A program made the translations under genes and the position numbers. A DNA stretch of 64,000 bases. Source: Glaciecola sp041380235 (GTDB lineage: Bacteria > Pseudomonadota > Gammaproteobacteria > Enterobacterales > Alteromonadaceae). The notes under the pieces were generated by a model, which saw only the letters and a program-made list of their open reading frames with translations, was not told where the DNA came from and did no database searches. Positions 45,586-54,177 of this stretch are shown piece by piece. Position 1 is the stretch's first letter, and each line of letters begins with the position of its first letter. The stretch is taken from positions 124,001 through 188,000 of the forward strand of contig NZ_JBGIYY010000002.1 of the NCBI RefSeq assembly GCF_041380235.1, given 5' to 3'.

Positions 45586-46886
45586 TTACTGAAATAGTCC
45601 ATAAAGTGCAGACGCATCATTAAGTCATGTATGCGCGCTTTAAAATCGAAAGATGCAAGTTGCTCTGCGCTGCGGGCATCAAAGTAATAGCTTGTGTTGG
45701 CAGTATCTACTCGCCACGTTGCATTCATTTCACCGCGGATGTCTGATGATCCCTCATCTAAACGAGTGATCTTTTCAATCGGCTTTTCGATGAACGCAAA
45801 GTACGCCTTAATTTGTTTTTGCTCGATGTTGAATAGCGAGCCGTTTGTCAGATCAACAAGCTGTTTATCACTTGTGAAATTCCGATGATAGCCTTGGCTT
45901 TCGGTATACAGCAGATAGGGTGCACCAAATATATTTTGCAGCTTAGCTCCAATGATTGGGGGTTTATCATGCAGCAAATCTGCAAAACTAACATTGTCGG
46001 GTATGACGTGTTGCCAATCAATCTTAGTGAGGGGAAGTAAGGGTATCTTCTGTTTTTCAATTAGCGATAGATAAAGACCTGTGCCAAGCCACACAGACAG
46101 TTGGGCGAAAACGACCAGCGCTATATATTTGTGCGCCACCAGTAAGTGCTTGTAGTATGGTTTGCTAACGAGTAAAGATTGTTGAGTAAAACGTCTTCGT
46201 GACCAGAGTAATATTCCACCGAAAATAATGGATAAGATACTTAATGTAGCGACTATTTGTAAAAACAGATTGTGTATGTTTTCACCATCGTCATAGTCCA
46301 TGATATGCAAGCGCCACATCCAATCGAAAATATGCCACATGCTATGGCGCTTCGTTACAATTTCCCCGGTTGTTGCGTGTATGTAAAAATGTAAATTATC
46401 CCAGGTGTTAAATGCAACTTCATAAACTGGTGCATAACGTGCCGGCACGTAGTCAGGCACTTCTTGTAACAGGGTTACTTTGCTGACTGATGAAATCCCA
46501 CTAAACATATTTAGAGCAATCTTTTCTGCCTGCTCAGCGCTAAGTTGCGGTAAAGCCTCGCCGGTATTCGCATTCAATAAAATAGCGGTGTAGGGATTAT
46601 CACGAAAATTCACTTGGATGAGCGCATGCTCTAAACCTTGAACTAACTTCGCGCCGCTCATTTCAGGAAAACGATTGGCGACGGCAGTTAAGGGATAGTT
46701 TGCCGACTGTACATCGACATATGCGGGATTTTTAACACGATCATCTCCATGAATAGCGTGTATATCGAGGCTTACCATATAAAGACCAGACAGCGCCCAA
46801 ATACACAACTGCACGCCAACTAAATACATCAGTCTGGAATGCCATTTGTGGGATATCGCGGTTAAGGAACGTCTTGAACGCTTCAC
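45558..46886 (-). CDS. PepSY-domain membrane protein, frameshifted near the C-terminus
   Basis: This is a 442-residue ORF of the PepSY-associated transmembrane family (found with iron or siderophore reduction and other envelope roles). The N-terminal helix is LMYLVGVQLCIWALSGLYMV; PepSY-like periplasmic parts contain ATTGEIVTKRHSMWHIFDWMWRLHIMDYDDGENIHN; and two further helices are near residues 215-235 and 255-275. The frame ends abruptly after RLHFMDYFSKG in a stretch that lacks the expected last helix. The missing tail is present in the next frame (45472-45585). One extra G in the G-run at 45583-45585 would restore it. Neighbours do not suggest a substrate. Confidence 0.8.
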   Translation of the reverse strand: MKRSRRSLTAISHKWHSRLMYLVGVQLCIWALSGLYMVSLDIHAIHGDDRVKNPAYVDVQSANYPLTAVANRFPEMSGAKLVQGLEHALIQVNFRDNPYTAILLNANTGEALPQLSAEQAEKIALNMFSGISSVSKVTLLQEVPDYVPARYAPVYEVAFNTWDNLHFYIHATTGEIVTKRHSMWHIFDWMWRLHIMDYDDGENIHNLFLQIVATLSILSIIFGGILLWSRRRFTQQSLLVSKPYYKHLLVAHKYIALVVFAQLSVWLGTGLYLSLIEKQKIPLLPLTKIDWQHVIPDNVSFADLLHDKPPIIGAKLQNIFGAPYLLYTESQGYHRNFTSDKQLVDLTNGSLFNIEQKQIKAYFAFIEKPIEKITRLDEGSSDIRGEMNATWRVDTANTSYYFDARSAEQLASFDFKARIHDLMMRLHFMDYFSKGILIIVGT

Positions 46887-46946
46887 AATTATATTCTATT
46901 GGATATTATTAAATTAATAACGCGTTAAATGTTGCAAGTGCACTCA

Positions 46947-47576
46947 CTATCGGGTCCCAAATATTTTGTCGCCGGCATCTCCTAAACCCGGCAATATGTA
47001 GCCTTGATCGTTAAGGCGCTGATCTATTGCGGCTACATAGATATCGACATCGGGATGTAAATCAGTAACAGCCTTAATACCCTCAGGAGCGGCCACCAAA
47101 AATAAGCCCAATATATGCTTGCAACCCTTACTTTTTAGAAGGTCTATGGTGGCAATCAAGGTCCCGCCTGTCGCCAACATGGGGTCAACAATGAGCGCGG
47201 TACGCACGTCAATATCGGCGACGACTTTGTCAAAATAGGCTACAGGTTGCAATGTCTCTTCATCTCGGTATAAACCAACCACACTGATTTTAGCACTGGG
47301 CACCAGTCTCAAAACACCGTCTAACATCCCCAAACCTGCTCGTAAAATGGGTACAACGGTTATTTTTTTACCTTTGATGTGCTCAATGTCAATCGGGTCA
47401 CCGTTCCAACCTTCAATTTGTACTTGCTCAACGCTCAAGTCTCTAGTCGCTTCATATGTCAGAAGGTTTGCGACTTCACTTGCCAGCTCTCGAAAGTCTT
47501 TAGAGCTCACACCAGCGGCTCGCATTAGCCCCATTTTGTGTTGAATTAAAGGATGCTTTATTTCATAAACAGACAT
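46947..47576 (-). CDS. upp: Uracil phosphoribosyltransferase
   Basis: This is a 209-residue enzyme converting uracil and PRPP to UMP in pyrimidine salvage. It has LRAGLGMLDGVLRLVPSAK, GLYRDEETLQPVAYFDK and the PRPP loop VDPMLATGGTLIATIDLLK. It ends in the uracil-binding YILPGLGDAGDKIFGTR. It is monocistronic, with no uraA beside it and not next to purM as it is in E. coli. Confidence 0.97.
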   Translation of the reverse strand: MSVYEIKHPLIQHKMGLMRAAGVSSKDFRELASEVANLLTYEATRDLSVEQVQIEGWNGDPIDIEHIKGKKITVVPILRAGLGMLDGVLRLVPSAKISVVGLYRDEETLQPVAYFDKVVADIDVRTALIVDPMLATGGTLIATIDLLKSKGCKHILGLFLVAAPEGIKAVTDLHPDVDIYVAAIDQRLNDQGYILPGLGDAGDKIFGTR

Positions 47577-47716
47577 TTAAATTCCTTATTAATAAAAGTC
47601 TTGCAGCAGCTATGCTAACGCAGATTGCTAACTCAGACATTCACTAAATCTACTTGTTTGTATCTGATTACGCCAATGCTAAACAAATATTCACACTTTA
47701 GGTCGAATATATGTTG

Positions 47717-48559
47717 TTATTCAGCCTCATCGTTTGCCCATTTAATGGCTTTGTAGTCAAAACCACAGCAAAGGGTCGGCTTTACCACTTCAAAATAGGG
47801 AGAAAGATCAAAATCTCGAGGTGTGTAGTGACTGTAGTGGCGTCGGGTTAGCACCATATCGTTTTTAAACATTAATTCTTTTAAACGTTGGATCCGTCTT
47901 GTTCGAGCATGTCCTAGGTTCGTGTCTTCTAAGCTGCTAGCTTCCCCATCTACCTGTGCCGTCAACGGTAAAATAGGGTAGCGAATGGATTGAAATGCTT
48001 GAGCAACTAAAGTAGAGCAAATCGCTTTAGTGGGATCACCGCTGCCAAATTCCAACAAACCCCGCCTAAACCTCTGGGGCACAGGTGGTGTCGGGAGCAA
48101 ATAACGCATCAAATCGATGATATTTTTGTTGTCATATTGATGACCAAGCTTCGATATTGAGAAGTTTACCAATGACTGGGTATCATCGGGGCGTAAGTTA
48201 ACCGGACGGCAAATACGCAAATTAAAACCATTGTACTTGTCTAGCGGAACGGTAATAACACCCTCAATTAAATCAGCCTCCAAAATAGGCTGAAGATCAG
48301 GATGCTCGCCAATATACATACAAACATGAGACCAAGTGGACTGCGTTAGGTATTTAATCGCACTGCTTATCCGACTATTCCCTTCAACTAGGATTAAGTC
48401 ACCTGGCTGCAGCGTCGTTTTAAGCTGTTCGGTGCTTAAAGTACTAAACGTCTGATAGCCCTCTCGAGGTTTTGAAAGGTATGCGGCGAGTTTATCGCCA
48501 ATAGCATCGCCGATTTTAGCGAGCAGGCTAGGGGATAAATCTGGGGGAATATCACTCAA
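47717..48559 (-). CDS. YiiX/YebB-like papain-fold amidohydrolase
   Basis: This is a 280-residue protein of the permuted NlpC/P60-like (YiiX/YebB, formerly DUF830) group. The His of the catalytic pair is H78 in QSTWSHVCMYIGEH, preceded by QPGDLILVEGNSRIS, and the Cys is C181 in KAICSTLVAQAF. In this permuted fold His precedes Cys, as seen. There is no signal peptide, so it is probably cytoplasmic. The natural substrate of the group is unclear; amide or thioester bonds of lipids or peptides are possible. Confidence 0.8.
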   Translation of the reverse strand: MSDIPPDLSPSLLAKIGDAIGDKLAAYLSKPREGYQTFSTLSTEQLKTTLQPGDLILVEGNSRISSAIKYLTQSTWSHVCMYIGEHPDLQPILEADLIEGVITVPLDKYNGFNLRICRPVNLRPDDTQSLVNFSISKLGHQYDNKNIIDLMRYLLPTPPVPQRFRRGLLEFGSGDPTKAICSTLVAQAFQSIRYPILPLTAQVDGEASSLEDTNLGHARTRRIQRLKELMFKNDMVLTRRHYSHYTPRDFDLSPYFEVVKPTLCCGFDYKAIKWANDEAE

Positions 48560-48715
48560 TGCTGTTTCCTTAGGCTTGCTATATGGCTTAGCTTATCACC
48601 ATTTTATTGCTTTGATGAATGCTTGTCGGTCAATCTTTCAGTTAGTGTCTATTTGTTTATGGATCTGAAGGCAATATTCATGCGAGTATCGACTAATAGC
48701 CTTATGGAGATCACG

Positions 48716-49207
48716 ATGAAAAACCACTTATTGTTAGTATTGCTTGCCTGCACTATTTTTTTGGGTGCATGTACCGACAGCTCTATAAAAAAAGAACAAA
48801 GTGAAGCCTATGTTTTAGGTACTGCCTTTTTGGAGGCAAATGCTCAAAAAGCAAATATCATGACCACCGAAACCGGTTTACAATATACGGTATTAAAAGA
48901 GGGCGATGGAAATACGCCTGTAGCGAAAGATACTGTAAAAGTGCATTATCGAGGGACCTTAATTAACGGAGACGAGTTTGATTCATCCTACTCTAGAGGT
49001 GAGGCGAGCTCTTTTCCCGTAAATAGAGTAATTCCCGGTTGGACTGAAGGTCTGCAGCTGATGAAGGAGGGCGCTAAATATCGCTTTTATATACCCGAAG
49101 ACTTAGCATACGGAAATAGACGTACGGGTAAGATAGTACCCTATTCAGCGCTAATATTTGATGTAGAGCTGATTTCCATCGAAGTGCAAAGCACAGTGTC
49201 AAATTAG
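48716..49207 (+). CDS. FKBP-type peptidyl-prolyl isomerase lipoprotein
   Basis: This is a protein of about 163 residues starting MKNHLLLVLLACTIFLGACTDSS, a lipoprotein signal with the lipid Cys at residue 19. The start at 48716 has GGAG about 8 bp upstream; the frame is open 31 codons further up. A complete FKBP domain follows: YTVLKEGDGNTPVAKDTVKVHYRGTLINGDEFDSSYSRGE, then VIPGWTEGLQLMKEGAKYRFYIPEDLAYG. It catalyses proline isomerisation on envelope proteins. Its end overlaps that of the convergent class-V enzyme by 4 bp. Confidence 0.9.
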   Translation: MKNHLLLVLLACTIFLGACTDSSIKKEQSEAYVLGTAFLEANAQKANIMTTETGLQYTVLKEGDGNTPVAKDTVKVHYRGTLINGDEFDSSYSRGEASSFPVNRVIPGWTEGLQLMKEGAKYRFYIPEDLAYGNRRTGKIVPYSALIFDVELISIEVQSTVSN

Positions 49208-50880
49208 CTCGCCTCAGGCAATGTTTGAAGCTCGTTGTAGCAATCTTGCGGCAGTGCAAACCACCGCAGGGCCTCTGACGATGGTGATAACTCGAGCGGA
49301 CAATGTGCTTGATGCTGTCTGCTTTTAGTTAGTTCATTTTCAGCCGCTTTTAACAAAGCCTCGTAACAGGGTGCCTCGGCAGTCAATGCTTGATGATTGG
49401 CGCAATCTTGGATTGGGTTAAAAGCTTCAAGAGAAGCAGGCAAATCAGGCAACTTACCTTGATAGCGCCAACTCCAAGCACTGCGGTCTAACTTATAATA
49501 GGGCAATAAGCGCCAACCATGCTCGGCAACCAGTTTAAGCGCGCTTAATACGTAGGTAAACTCAGCCTCAGATATAAAATAGTTAAAGTTAAGCCTCACC
49601 CAACCTGGTCTGAGCGCCATATTTCCGCGACTAATCTCCTGCTCAATTTTTTCACTATATTCATAATCCATATTCAGCAGTGCGTGCCCATACGGTCCTG
49701 CACAAGAGCATCCGCCACGGGCCTGAATGCCGAACAGATCATTTAGTAAAGCAGTTATAAAAGCGTAATGTAAGTCTTTATTCCTATGCTTAAAACGCAG
49801 CGAAAAAATTGATAGGCGTTTTGCGGTATTGCTGCCCAATACTTCGATGTTGTCAACGCTATTAAAAACAGCCATTGCCCTATCTACCATGCTTTGTTCG
49901 AGCTTTTCGATGGTTTCGATACCAACTTGTTGTTGCAGCTTAAACACCAGACCCGCGCGAATGGATTCGATGATAGCAGGTGTTCCACCTTCTTCTTTGC
50001 GTTCAATATTGCCAATAAATACATGTCTGGTTGGCGTAACGTAAGCTACTGTGCCGCCGCCTACGAGCGCCGGAACGGTGTTGCGTACAATATGTTCTTT
50101 AACAACCAGCACCCCTGGTGTGCCCGGCCCGCCAACAAATTTATGAGGCGAAATAAACACTGCATCTATTGGCGCTGCGCCATTCATATCAATTTTTACA
50201 TAGGGTGCAGCCGCGGCATAGTCCCAAAAACTCAAGGCACCGTGCTGTTTCAGCATCTGTGTTATGCCTTGTACATCGCTGCAAATACCGGTGACGTTAG
50301 ACGCCGCAGAAAAGCTGCCGATCTTTAGCGTCCGATTATCATACTGCTCTAGCTTTTGTTTAAGTACATTGATGTCTATTTGACCGCACTTTGTGAGCGG
50401 TATACACACCACCTGTGCATTGCTTTCACGCCAGGGTAGTTCATTAGAGTGATGCTCATATGGGCCGACAAAAACGACTGCTTTTGAAGAACTCTGCATA
50501 CCATCATCAGTTCGCGCGCTGTTTTGCGCGGTGTTACCGGTTTTTAAACCCAGTATGTGCATGATTTTATCGATAGCAGAGCTTGCCCCAGAGCCACAAA
50601 ATACCACTTTATCACTGCCTGTACCGTTTACAGCTTTGCGAATTTCAGCGCGAGCCTCCTCTCTGAGGCGAGTTGTTTGGGCACCAGTGAAAGATGTTTC
50701 GGTATGAGTATTGGCATACCATGGCAATACATTGCTCTGCAGATAATCTTCTATAAAACGAAGGCTGCGTCCAGACGCGGTGTAATCCGCATAAATTAAT
50801 GGTTTTTCACCAAAGGGCGTATGTATGGGTGCATTTGCGCCTATTACTGAGGTATTAATTTTGCTTAGCAAGGTTTGCAT
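49204..50880 (-). CDS. Class-V aminotransferase-fold PLP enzyme, cysteine-desulfurase-like
   Basis: This is a 558-residue PLP protein. The cofactor lysine is K247 in VFISPHKFVGGPGTPG, with D220 (SFWDYAAAAPY) for the pyridine ring and EHHSNELPW (His 143/144) stacking. Near residue 405 lies ARGGCSCAGPYG, resembling the active-site Cys loop of SufS/CsdA enzymes, though two Cys are present. The C-terminal 130 residues go beyond typical desulfurases. Substrate unknown: a cysteine or other amino-acid lyase or desulfurase is possible. It is divergent from an AsnC-type regulator with a shared dyad operator, so it probably degrades or processes an amino acid sensed by that regulator. Confidence 0.82.
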   Translation of the reverse strand: MQTLLSKINTSVIGANAPIHTPFGEKPLIYADYTASGRSLRFIEDYLQSNVLPWYANTHTETSFTGAQTTRLREEARAEIRKAVNGTGSDKVVFCGSGASSAIDKIMHILGLKTGNTAQNSARTDDGMQSSSKAVVFVGPYEHHSNELPWRESNAQVVCIPLTKCGQIDINVLKQKLEQYDNRTLKIGSFSAASNVTGICSDVQGITQMLKQHGALSFWDYAAAAPYVKIDMNGAAPIDAVFISPHKFVGGPGTPGVLVVKEHIVRNTVPALVGGGTVAYVTPTRHVFIGNIERKEEGGTPAIIESIRAGLVFKLQQQVGIETIEKLEQSMVDRAMAVFNSVDNIEVLGSNTAKRLSIFSLRFKHRNKDLHYAFITALLNDLFGIQARGGCSCAGPYGHALLNMDYEYSEKIEQEISRGNMALRPGWVRLNFNYFISEAEFTYVLSALKLVAEHGWRLLPYYKLDRSAWSWRYQGKLPDLPASLEAFNPIQDCANHQALTAEAPCYEALLKAAENELTKSRQHQAHCPLELSPSSEALRWFALPQDCYNELQTLPEAS

Positions 50881-50927
50881 GAACTTACGCTGTGCTTATG
50901 TATCATGACCTAAAGTATATATGCGTA

Positions 50928-50951
50928 AAAATGAAACATTAGTTCCATTTT
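50928..50951. promoter_or_regulatory. Candidate operator of the AsnC-type regulator
   Basis: An imperfect 24-bp dyad: AAAATGAAAC and GTTCCATTTT pair at 9 of 10 positions around ATTA. It is flanked by two direct copies of TATGCGTAAA (50920 and 50951, 31 bp apart, about three helical turns). It lies between the divergent class-V enzyme gene and the regulator gene. Confidence 0.5.
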
Positions 50952-51023
50952 ATGCGTAAATTGTTAATATGTTCGAACGCTGTTTCGGTAAATGCTATAT
51001 TTATGAATCATAATGAAGGGAAG

Positions 51024-51497
51024 ATGCTTATGGATAAACTTGACACAAAACTATTGGGCCTAATGCAAGAAGACGCTGGCTTATCCGTAGGTAACTTAGC
51101 CGAGCAAATTGGTATCTCTAAATCGGCATGCTGGCGCAGGATTCAAAAGCTTGAAGAAAATGGTGTTATCCGGCAGCGAGTAACGCTTTTAGAACCTACA
51201 AAAATAGGTTTAAGTTTAACAGTGTTCATCTCTGTGCGCACCAGCCAGCACAATCCAAAATGGGCCGAAAATTTTAAAGCTGCAGTTCAAGATATATCCG
51301 GTATTACTGAAGTGTATAGAATGGGCGGTGACGTAGATTATCTGCTAAAAGCCATAGTGTCTGATATGAGCGGGTATGACCGTTTATATCAAAAGCTGAT
51401 TGCTGCAGATTTATTTGAAGTAACCGCTGGTTTTGTTATGGAAACCATGAAGCAGACGACAGTGCTGCCCTTGTCTAGTATCATGTCAAAAGACTAA
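51024..51497 (+). CDS. Lrp/AsnC-family local transcriptional regulator
   Basis: This is a protein of about 157 residues with winged helix DKLDTKLLGLMQEDAGLSVGNLAEQIGISKSACWRRIQKLEENGVI and an AsnC ligand domain containing EVYRMGGDVDYLLKAIVSDM. This RMGGDVDYLL pattern and SACWRRIQ distinguish it from the true lrp at 36 kb. I choose the ATG at 51024 (GAAGGGA 3-9 bp upstream), but 51030 is also possible. The gene is divergent from the class-V enzyme, the standard layout for a dedicated regulator of an amino-acid enzyme. Confidence 0.85.
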   Translation: MLMDKLDTKLLGLMQEDAGLSVGNLAEQIGISKSACWRRIQKLEENGVIRQRVTLLEPTKIGLSLTVFISVRTSQHNPKWAENFKAAVQDISGITEVYRMGGDVDYLLKAIVSDMSGYDRLYQKLIAADLFEVTAGFVMETMKQTTVLPLSSIMSKD

Positions 51498-51505
51498 ACG
51501 AATTG

Positions 51506-52000
51506 TTATTTTAGGTCTTTGCGATTAGCCGCTAATAGTTTTTGTAATAGCACAACAAAGGTTTGCTGCTCTTGTTCATCCAATACCGAGACAATCGATT
51601 CTTGTGCCTGAGCATGTTCGACCACCACTTCCTTGATCAGCTTTAGGCCTTTTTTTGTGAGCGCCACATTGACGCCGCGTTTATCGTCTTTTTTGGTTTT
51701 CCGCTTAACTAGGCCTTTTTTTTCAAGTTTATCAATGCGAGTTGTCAGCGTCCCAGATGTGATCGACATCTGATCAAGCAGTTGTCCTGGTGATAGTGAG
51801 TAGGGGGTGCCAGCTCGCAATAGCGTTGCCATTACCTCGAAGCCTGCATCACTGAGCTTGTAATGTTTGAATGTGCTGTTAAGCTCTTCTGTGATGTGCT
51901 TAGAGGCCTGCTGCAACCTTGCCGTCAAGGCCATCGGAGCCGTGTTCAGCTTGGGCATTTGCTTGGCCCATTGCTTGATTTTCTTATTCACACCATCCAT
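51506..52000 (-). CDS. MarR-family transcriptional regulator
   Basis: This is a 164-residue winged-helix repressor. The family core is ELNSTFKHYKLSDAGFEVMATLLRAGTPYSLSPGQLLDQMSITSGTLTTRIDKLEKKGLVKRKTKKDDKRGVNVALTKKG (given as consecutive family segments; the wing with DDKRGV is diagnostic). It is divergent from a peroxidase-cytochrome b561 gene pair. The dyad at 52152-52167 lies between them and recurs at 54232-54257, so it is the likely recognition site. MarR proteins commonly respond to phenols, oxidants or organic acids; the inducer cannot be inferred here. Confidence 0.9.
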   Translation of the reverse strand: MDGVNKKIKQWAKQMPKLNTAPMALTARLQQASKHITEELNSTFKHYKLSDAGFEVMATLLRAGTPYSLSPGQLLDQMSITSGTLTTRIDKLEKKGLVKRKTKKDDKRGVNVALTKKGLKLIKEVVVEHAQAQESIVSVLDEQEQQTFVVLLQKLLAANRKDLK

Positions 52001-52151
52001 TTATTAAACTCTGATCAATTGTTGTTATAACGACACTTTGCCACTTATTCTTTACATTAATATGACAGTGTTTATGCTTGTTTTCTAGGAATAAAAAAGA
52101 CTAGGAAATCGGCAAATAACTAAAGTAAAAACAAACCTTTAAATAATAACA

Positions 52152-52167
52152 ATCTTGACTTCAAGAT
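52152..52167. promoter_or_regulatory. Candidate MarR operator in the marR / peroxidase intergenic region
   Basis: ATCTTGACTTCAAGAT is a 16-bp dyad with 7-bp perfect arms around CT. On the plus strand TTGACT inside it can act as -35 with TACCAT 17 bp later (52178-52183) as -10, so a bound repressor would block the promoter. The same arms occur at 54232-54257. Confidence 0.65.
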
Positions 52168-52287
52168 AAGCTCTTATTACCATTGATTTTTTTTAGCATC
52201 TGTCTGCATAGTAGGGTGGTGTGAATATCGTGAGTTTATCGCATAGATGACACTAGAACACGCACAAACAATAATGGGTTTTAATGC

Positions 52288-53361
52288 ATGAAAAAGCGCC
52301 AAGAAAAAGCTGCGAATCTAAGGTTTAAAAGTAAAATTCCAGAAAAACAAGCGCGACTAATTGGCTTCATTATCGTGTTGCCCGTGTTCTTCTTTTTGTT
52401 CTATAAGATATTTGCTTATGTCGACCGAAACACTGTCTCTGCCCAGCAGTTTGTAGATTTACAACAGGGTAAGATTCCACACGCCGGCTTTAGGCGTGCC
52501 CATGCTAAGGGTAGTTGCATAACTGGGGTGTTTGAGTCTAATGGCGCATTAAGCACATACACTTCGGCAACAGTATTACAAACAGGTACACATCCGTTTG
52601 TAGGCAGGTTTTCAATTTCAGGAAACGATCCAAGCGCACCCGATTTGCAATCGCCCGTGCGCAGTTTGGCTTTGTCAATGAGCGACAGCGGCAACTCACA
52701 AAATTCTGAATGGCGAATGGCTATGAACACGCCTCCTGTTATGCCTGTAGCAACACCTGAGGCTTTCTATGCACAACTTACTGCTATGGCACCGGATCCT
52801 GAGACAAAGCAAGCTAATCCTCAAAGGATTCAACAGTTCTTCAAGGACCACCCAGAAACAAGTGCATTTTTAGATTGGAAACAAAGTTATGTGCCAAGTA
52901 ACAGCTTCGCTGCTGAGACTTATCACAGCATTAATGCATTTTATTTGCTTAATAAAGAGGGCGATAAGCGGGCCTTTCGCTGGCGTCTTGAGCCCTCAAG
53001 CGCTGAGCAATTTCCAGAGTTAGATACTGCTAAGCCAGATGCTTTGCAGGCTCAGTTGATTGAGATTTTATCAACTGGCGACATTCGTTTTAACTTTTTG
53101 GTTACCCTTGCCGAGGCCACTGATGATGAAAATAACCCTACGATCTTATGGCCACCAGAAAGAACATCCATCAGTGCCGGCCAGATTGTGATTCAAAGGC
53201 ATGCAGAGCAGGGCATGTGCCAAGACCGTAATTTTGACCCTCTAGTACTACCACAAGGCGTTGAGCCTTCCGCAGATCCAATACTAAGAGCACGATCTGC
53301 AGCCTATGCGGAGTCGTTTAGACGACGCGCGAGCGACGTGTTGTTTGAGGGGGGAAGATAA
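52288..53361 (+). CDS. Membrane-anchored catalase-related (SrpA-like) heme peroxidase
   Basis: This is a 357-residue protein of the small catalase-family peroxidase group. An N-terminal helix (RLIGFIIVLPVFFFLFYKIFAYV, about 23-45) anchors the rest, probably facing the periplasm. The catalase core is visible: distal His H72 in FRRAHAKG, RFSISG near 107, VRSLALSM near 123, an Asn in AMNTPPV, and the proximal heme Tyr Y340 in RSAAYAESFR. It lacks the large C-terminal parts of full catalases. Cytochrome b561 follows 34 bp later. Peroxidase rather than catalase activity is inferred from the family. Confidence 0.85.
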   Translation: MKKRQEKAANLRFKSKIPEKQARLIGFIIVLPVFFFLFYKIFAYVDRNTVSAQQFVDLQQGKIPHAGFRRAHAKGSCITGVFESNGALSTYTSATVLQTGTHPFVGRFSISGNDPSAPDLQSPVRSLALSMSDSGNSQNSEWRMAMNTPPVMPVATPEAFYAQLTAMAPDPETKQANPQRIQQFFKDHPETSAFLDWKQSYVPSNSFAAETYHSINAFYLLNKEGDKRAFRWRLEPSSAEQFPELDTAKPDALQAQLIEILSTGDIRFNFLVTLAEATDDENNPTILWPPERTSISAGQIVIQRHAEQGMCQDRNFDPLVLPQGVEPSADPILRARSAAYAESFRRRASDVLFEGGR

Positions 53362-53395
53362 TGAACTCAATTCACATTCTGAGGACGAGTAAAAG

Positions 53396-53950
53396 ATGAC
53401 CGAACGCAAAGCCATTAAATATTACCCGACTCGCAGCCGCTTGCTGCATTGGAGTATGGCGATATTGATCATCAGCATGCTATTGGTCGGTTTGTCTATG
53501 GTGAAAAGCCTAGCCGTTTGGCAACCTGTAGCTCTTAGCTTACATAAGTCTTTTGGTGTGTTGTTATTATTGCTGCTGGTTATCAGGCTGGTGAACAAAT
53601 ATTTAACGCCTCGACCTAGACTGCCGAAAAAAATGCCAGATTTACAAAAGAGGGTGGCAAGGCTTAGTCATTTCACACTCTACGCAGCAATGTTATTAAT
53701 GCCGCTTTCCGGATGGCTAATGCAAAGCGCAGATGGTAGGTCAGTGAATGTGTTTGGTTGGTTTACCTTGCCGCAATTGCTTGATGCGAATATAAAGGCT
53801 TACGCAATCTTTAGAGAGCTTCATGCTTGGATAGCATGGTTATTAATTCTCACTATCGCGCTGCACGTGTTAGGTGCGCTTTACCATGGTTTAATTAGAC
53901 AGGATCGTGTGCTGGCGTCAATGCTTTACAGCAAGAAACCAAAAGGCTGA
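53396..53950 (+). CDS. Cytochrome b561-family membrane protein
   Basis: This is a 184-residue four-helix di-heme cytochrome b561. Histidines that may ligate heme are H18 (LLHWSM), H50 (SLHKSFG), H143 (RELHAW) and H157 (ALHVLG). The family takes electrons from ubiquinol or passes them to periplasmic partners. It lies 34 bp behind the small peroxidase, so it may reduce that enzyme's heme; this is inference. AGGACG precedes the ATG at 53396. Confidence 0.9.
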   Translation: MTERKAIKYYPTRSRLLHWSMAILIISMLLVGLSMVKSLAVWQPVALSLHKSFGVLLLLLLVIRLVNKYLTPRPRLPKKMPDLQKRVARLSHFTLYAAMLLMPLSGWLMQSADGRSVNVFGWFTLPQLLDANIKAYAIFRELHAWIAWLLILTIALHVLGALYHGLIRQDRVLASMLYSKKPKG

Positions 53951-53997
53951 AAATGCATGTGAGTGCTGATAGGTTTACTGTCAGCACCTAAATGATA

Positions 53998-54177
53998 TTA
54001 AGCGTGTTTCTTTTCTAGTTTTGAACCATGAGGCTCTGTAGCCGCAATATCTACTAGTTTTTTTTGTTTAACAATGTCTGCCCCTAGTGAGCGCTCGACC
54101 GTTTTTCTACCTAAGTAGGCAACAGGCAAGTAGGGATGCTTGCGTTTGAAAAAATTTTTAAAAATATTTAGTTTCAT
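53998..54177 (-). CDS. Small basic protein of 59 residues, unknown
   Basis: This short ORF begins MKLNIFKNFFKRKHPYLPVA and ends HGSKLEKKHA. It is rich in Lys and Arg, with one short aromatic stretch near the start and no membrane helix or signal peptide. It has no relative I recognise. It lies convergent to the cytochrome b561 gene (47-bp gap). Its control region holds a 26-bp perfect palindrome 55 bp before the ATG, containing the same dyad as the marR promoter. The ribosome site AAGGA is 16 bp from the ATG, which is long, so translation is uncertain. Confidence 0.5.
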   Translation of the reverse strand: MKLNIFKNFFKRKHPYLPVAYLGRKTVERSLGADIVKQKKLVDIAATEPHGSKLEKKHA

